DNA of 64,000 bases, from contig JAJYPA010000002.1 of the NCBI GenBank assembly GCA_021795795.1, forward strand, positions 31,131-95,130, in the 5' to 3' direction. The translations under genes were made by a program, and so were the position numbers. The notes under the pieces are model-generated. The model saw only the letters and a program-made list of their open reading frames with translations. It was not told the origin of the DNA and did no database searches. This document shows, in pieces, positions 57,925-64,000 of this stretch (positions are counted from its first letter, which is position 1; each line of letters opens with the position of its first letter). Source of the DNA: Pseudomonadota bacterium (GTDB taxonomy: Bacteria; Pseudomonadota; Gammaproteobacteria; Halothiobacillales; Halothiobacillaceae).

Positions 57925-60594
57925 GTGACTGCATACCAAGATCAAGACCCGCAAGAAACCCGCGAATGGCTCGAAGCCTTAGAGGCGGTCGTGGCCGTCG
58001 AAGGCACAGACAAGGCGCGGCACCTGATCGGCAACCTGATCGAGGCGGCTCGCAAGCACGGCATCGACACACCCTATTCGGCGACCACGCCGTACATCAA
58101 CACCACTCCCGCAGAAAAAGAACCGACCTACCCCGGTGATCGCCAACTGGAACAGCGCCTGCGCGCGTTGATCCGCTGGAATGCCATGGCCATGGTCGCT
58201 CGGGCGAACAAACACACCTCCGTAGGTGGCCATATCGCCACCTTCCAATCCAGCGCCACCATGTACGAAGTGGGTTTCAACCACTTCTTCAAGGGTCACG
58301 ATCACCCCGATGGGGCCGACATGGTGTTCTTCCAGGGTCACGCCTCGCCGGGCATGTATGCACGCGCCTTTCTCGAAGGCCGCATCAGCGAAGAACAACT
58401 CGCCAATTTCCGTCAGGAAGCGCATCTCGATGGCGTTTCTTCCTATCCGCACCCCTGGCTGATGCCGACTTTCTGGCAGTTCCCGACCGTATCGATGGGT
58501 CTTGGCCCATTACAGGCCATCTATCAGGCGCGCTTCATGAAATACATGGACGCACGCGGCATGGCGAAGATGAACACCCGCAAAGTCTGGGCATTCCTCG
58601 GTGACGGCGAGATGGACGAACCGGAATCCACCGGCGCTATCGGCTTGGCCGTGCGCGAAAAGCTCGACAACCTGGTGTTCGTCATCAACGCCAACCTGCA
58701 ACGCTTGGATGGCCCGGTGCGCGGGAACGGCAAAGTGGTTCAGGAACTGGAAGGCAGCTTCCGTGGCGCTGGCTGGAACGTCATCAAGGTACTCTGGGGT
58801 CCGGGCTGGGATGAGCTTTTGCAAAAGGATAGCTCCGGCAAACTCATGCAGTTGATGATGGAAACGGTCGACGGCGAATATCAGGCCTACAAGGCCAAGG
58901 ATGGCGCTTTTGTCCGCAAGCATTTCTTCGGCAAGTACCCGGAAACCGCTGAACTCGTCAAGAACATGACCGACGAGGAAATCTTCGGCCTGACACGGGG
59001 TGGTCACAGCCCACGCAAGATGTATGCGGCCTACAAGGCAGCCACCGAACACAAAGGCCAGCCGACCGTCATCATCGCCAAAACCATCAAAGGCTATGGC
59101 ATGGGGCCATTCGGCGAAGGCGCGATGACGGCGCACAATCAGAAGAAGCTGGATGTCGACGGCCTCAAATACTTCCGCGACCGCTTCGGCCTGCCCATTT
59201 CCGATGCGCAACTGGAAAACGACGTTCCCTTCTACAAACCGGAAGATAGCCACGAACTGATCAAGTATCTGCACGAACGCCGCAGCGCGCTGGGTGGCTA
59301 CCTGCCCAGCCGGGTGGACCGTGCGGCCGCCCTGCCGACGCCAGAACTGTCTGCTTTCGACATGATTCTCAAAGGCACGGCCGATCGCGAAATGTCGAGC
59401 ACCATGCTGTTCGGCCGGATTCTCGCCATCATCTTGCGTGATAAAGAACTCGGCAAACGCGTCGTCCCGATCATCCCCGATGAAGCCCGCACCTTCGGTC
59501 TGGAAGGCCTGTTCCGTCAGGTCGGCATTTACGATCCGGCGGGGCAGCTTTACGAACCCGTCGACTCCGATCAGGTGTCCTGGTACAAGCAGGCCACCAA
59601 TGGTCAGGTATTGCAGGAAGGCATCAACGAAGCCGGCTCCATGTCCTCCTGGCTGGCCGCAGCCACGGCCTATGCCAACTACGGCGAGGCCATGATTCCG
59701 TTCTATATCTACTACTCGATGTTCGGCTACCAGCGCGTGGGCGATCTCATATGGCTGGGTGGCGACATGCGCGCGCGCGGCTTTATCGTCGGCGGTACCG
59801 CTGGTCGCACCACGCTTGAAGGTGAAGGCCTCCAGCATCAGGACGGCCATAACCTCGTCTTCTTCAGCGCGGTGCCCAACTGCAAGTCTTACGACCCCAC
59901 CTACGGCTATGAGATGGCCGTCATCATTCGCGCGGGCCTCAAGGAGATGTTCACCGACAAAAAGGACGTGTTCTATTACATCACCGCGATGAACGAGAAC
60001 TACCCGCACCCCGCCATGCCGGAAGAGAACCGGGATCAAATCGAGCAAGGCATCCTGCGCGGCTTGTACCCGTTCAGCAAATCCAAGGCGAAACACAAGG
60101 CGCGTGTTCAGTTGCTCGGTTCCGGCACCATTCTGCGTGAAGTGGAGAAAGCCGCTGCCATGCTGGAAGCGGACTGGAACGTGGCTGCCGATGTCTGGTC
60201 GGCCACGAGCTTCAGCGAACTGGCACGAGAAGGTCAGGCCTGCGTTCGTGAAAACCGCCTGAACCCGGAAGCACCGCAAAAAGTGCCCTACGTGACGGCC
60301 ACATTGGAACCAACCCAGGGCCCCATCATCGCGGCGACTGATTACATCCACCTTTATACCGAGCAGGTGCGCTCATTCATGCCGCGCCGTTACGTCACGC
60401 TGGGCACAGATGGCTTCGGTCGATCCGATACCCGTGAAGCATTGCGTAAATTCTTCGAAGTGGATGCAGCCAACATCGTGATCACGGCGCTCAAGGCACT
60501 GGCGGACGAAGGCACCATCGCAGCGTCGGTTGTCTCGCAAGCCATCAAGAAGTACGACATTAACCCGAAACTGGGCATGCCTTCTTCACGTTAA
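57925..60594 (+). CDS. aceE: Pyruvate dehydrogenase E1 component, homodimeric type
   Basis: This 889-aa E1 decarboxylates pyruvate with thiamine diphosphate and acetylates the lipoyl domain of AceF. Visible landmarks are VGGHIATFQSSATMYEVGFNHF, the ThDP/Mg motif FLGDGEMDEPESTG with INANLQRLDGPVRGNGK (about residues 225-275), GHSPRKMYAAYKAA, and the pyrimidine-domain stretch IPDEARTFGLEGLFRQVG. The start is GTG at 57925, preceded by AAAGGAG; the frame is open further upstream but without homology. It heads the aceE-aceF-lpd operon. Confidence 0.97.
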   Translation: MTAYQDQDPQETREWLEALEAVVAVEGTDKARHLIGNLIEAARKHGIDTPYSATTPYINTTPAEKEPTYPGDRQLEQRLRALIRWNAMAMVARANKHTSVGGHIATFQSSATMYEVGFNHFFKGHDHPDGADMVFFQGHASPGMYARAFLEGRISEEQLANFRQEAHLDGVSSYPHPWLMPTFWQFPTVSMGLGPLQAIYQARFMKYMDARGMAKMNTRKVWAFLGDGEMDEPESTGAIGLAVREKLDNLVFVINANLQRLDGPVRGNGKVVQELEGSFRGAGWNVIKVLWGPGWDELLQKDSSGKLMQLMMETVDGEYQAYKAKDGAFVRKHFFGKYPETAELVKNMTDEEIFGLTRGGHSPRKMYAAYKAATEHKGQPTVIIAKTIKGYGMGPFGEGAMTAHNQKKLDVDGLKYFRDRFGLPISDAQLENDVPFYKPEDSHELIKYLHERRSALGGYLPSRVDRAAALPTPELSAFDMILKGTADREMSSTMLFGRILAIILRDKELGKRVVPIIPDEARTFGLEGLFRQVGIYDPAGQLYEPVDSDQVSWYKQATNGQVLQEGINEAGSMSSWLAAATAYANYGEAMIPFYIYYSMFGYQRVGDLIWLGGDMRARGFIVGGTAGRTTLEGEGLQHQDGHNLVFFSAVPNCKSYDPTYGYEMAVIIRAGLKEMFTDKKDVFYYITAMNENYPHPAMPEENRDQIEQGILRGLYPFSKSKAKHKARVQLLGSGTILREVEKAAAMLEADWNVAADVWSATSFSELAREGQACVRENRLNPEAPQKVPYVTATLEPTQGPIIAATDYIHLYTEQVRSFMPRRYVTLGTDGFGRSDTREALRKFFEVDAANIVITALKALADEGTIAASVVSQAIKKYDINPKLGMPSSR

Positions 60595-60678
60595 GACTGG
60601 ATCGTCGATCGCCCCGCTACATGCAACGGGGCGCATCACATGGAACAATTTTGGATTGAACATTTTTGGAGCACGCGT

Positions 60679-62001
60679 ATGACCGTGAAATCAGTCCCCT
60701 TGCCGGATATCGGCAACTTCAAAGACTTGCCTGTCATCGAAGTACTGGTTGCCGTGGGTGACCGGGTTGAAGCCGAGCAATCACTGATCACCCTCGAATC
60801 CGATAAGGCCACCATGGAAATCCCCGCGCCGTTCGCCGGCGTGGTGAAAAAGGTGCTGGTCAAAACGGACGACACCGTCAACGTCGGCGACATCATTGTC
60901 GAAATGGATGCGGAAGATGCTGCCAGCCCGGCACCGGAACCTGCCAAAGCTGAACCGGCCGCCTCAAGTGTTCCGGCGCCTGAACCAACCGCACCTACGC
61001 CCGAAGAAGCTGCGCCTGCGGCAGCTTCGGCACCAATACCCGCAGCGGCTCCGGCGAACGTTGAAAACACGCCCATCAACGCACCGACATTTGGCGCCGC
61101 CTTCCACGCCAGCCCTTCGGTACGCGCGTTTGCCCGCACGCTGGGCGTGGACCTCGCCAAAGTCACTGGCACCGGTGTGAAGGGACGCATCCAGAAAGAC
61201 GACGTCACGGCCTTCGTCAAGAAGGCACTGACTCAATCGGCAGGCCCTGTGGCAACGGCTGGTGGCTCCATTCCGCCCCTACCCAGCATCGACTTCAGCC
61301 AGTTCGGCGAAATCGAGACCGTGCCGTTATCCCGGATTCAAAAGCGTTCGGGCAAGCATTTGTCCACCTGCTGGCTGAATATTCCGCACGTCACCCAGTT
61401 CGATGAAACCGACATCACCGATCTGGAAGCCTTCCGCCAATCGTTGAAAGCACGGGCGGAAAAAGCCGGCGTCAAGCTCACCCCGCTGGTGTTCATTCTC
61501 AAAGCGGTGGCGCGCGCACTCGCCGACTTCCCCAAATTCAACGCCTCACTCGATGCCAGTGGCGAGAACCTGATTCTTAAGAAATACACCCACATCGGTG
61601 TAGCCGTCGACACACCCAACGGCTTGGTCGTCCCCGTCATCCGCAACGTCGATCAAAAAGGCCTGTTCGAACTCTCTGCCGAACTTGCTGCCGTGAGTGC
61701 CCGAGCACGGGACGGCAAACTCAGCCCCGAGGATATGTCCGGCGGCTGCTTCTCAATTTCCAGCCTCGGCGGCATCGGCGGCACGCAGTTCACGCCCATC
61801 GTGAATGGGCCGGAAGTCGCGATTCTCGGCGTTTCGCGCTCGAAAATGAGCCCGGTCTGGAACGGCGAAACCTTCGAACCGCGCCTGATGCTGCCGCTCG
61901 CCCTGTCCTACGATCACCGCGTAATCGACGGCGCTCAGGGTGCCCGCTTCATCACGGCTCTCTCGGCGGTGCTGAGCGATTTGCGCGAACTCATTCTCTA
62001 A
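60679..62001 (+). CDS. aceF: Pyruvate dehydrogenase E2, dihydrolipoamide acetyltransferase
   Basis: This 440-aa protein has a single N-terminal lipoyl domain (lipoyl Lys43 in [10 protein letters not shown]) and an Ala/Pro/Glu-rich linker (~80-140). The E3/E1-binding domain follows ([21 protein letters not shown], ~150-190), then the catalytic trimer-forming domain ending with the active-site His in [16 protein letters not shown]. Having one lipoyl domain is shorter than the three of E. coli AceF. ATG 60679 was chosen for its GGAG and because the lipoyl domain begins immediately after it. It moves acetyl groups to CoA. Confidence 0.96.
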   Translation: MTVKSVPLPDIGNFKDLPVIEVLVAVGDRVEAEQSLITLESDKATMEIPAPFAGVVKKVLVKTDDTVNVGDIIVEMDAEDAASPAPEPAKAEPAASSVPAPEPTAPTPEEAAPAAASAPIPAAAPANVENTPINAPTFGAAFHASPSVRAFARTLGVDLAKVTGTGVKGRIQKDDVTAFVKKALTQSAGPVATAGGSIPPLPSIDFSQFGEIETVPLSRIQKRSGKHLSTCWLNIPHVTQFDETDITDLEAFRQSLKARAEKAGVKLTPLVFILKAVARALADFPKFNASLDASGENLILKKYTHIGVAVDTPNGLVVPVIRNVDQKGLFELSAELAAVSARARDGKLSPEDMSGGCFSISSLGGIGGTQFTPIVNGPEVAILGVSRSKMSPVWNGETFEPRLMLPLALSYDHRVIDGAQGARFITALSAVLSDLRELIL

Positions 62002-62026
62002 ATAGATTCTCACAAGGGACACCGAC

Positions 62027-63999
<1,973 letters not shown>

Positions 64000-64000
64000 T

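Overview
The window is a bacterial chromosome segment, most likely from a gammaproteobacterium. The class is inferred from the ftsY-ftsE-ftsX order next to rsmD, the E. coli-type single-chain PurL (about 1,317 aa) and a homodimeric-type AceE with AceF and a lipoyl-bearing Lpd. A Halothiobacillus-like lineage would fit, but the sequence alone does not prove genus. No rRNA, tRNA or CRISPR array was seen.

The left two thirds is devoted to acquiring nitrogen from small organic nitrogen compounds. At 1-4048 a permease-fused hybrid histidine kinase (cut by the window edge) and a LuxR-type response regulator form a two-component system, followed by a convergent NorD/CbbO-type vWA protein. From 6011 to 20452 lies a short-chain amide/urea island. 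On the minus strand it holds an ABC transporter of the UrtABCDE/FmdDEF type, aliphatic amidase AmiE, an NCS1 permease, formamidase AmiF, an amidase-signature enzyme and an alpha/beta hydrolase. On the plus strand it holds FmdA formamidase, an FmdB zinc ribbon and an outer-membrane porin. The two arms diverge from a 677-bp AT-rich region carrying a sigma-54-type promoter facing each way and two perfect palindromes between them. The genes would move amides across both membranes and hydrolyse them to ammonia plus formate or acetate.

After a DedA/PAP2/LssY fusion protein and a PepSY protein comes a complete N-methylglutamate pathway for methylamine (23954-34403, minus strand): purU, mgdABCD (sarcosine-oxidase-like), gmaS and mgsABC. 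It is divergent from an XRE-cupin regulator and a GNAT acetyltransferase. glnK-amtB (35896-37709), again with a sigma-54-like promoter, closes the nitrogen section.

37950-41800 is a decayed accessory zone. It holds a transposase fragment, a parDE toxin-antitoxin pair broken by a nonsense codon and by a 187-bp inverted-repeat element, a second antitoxin remnant, an Mrr-like nuclease and an argG 3' fragment. The inverted-repeat element belongs to a set of hairpin-rich repeats that recur at 26971, 35706, 37952 and 49061.

The right third is housekeeping: rep helicase, an EamA exporter, purL, rsmD, ftsYEX, a short chemoreceptor-like protein, an NDUFAF6-type protein, an SDR, a small membrane protein, a HerA-like ATPase and the pyruvate dehydrogenase operon aceE-aceF-lpd. 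An IS3-family transposase remnant abuts lpd at the right edge.
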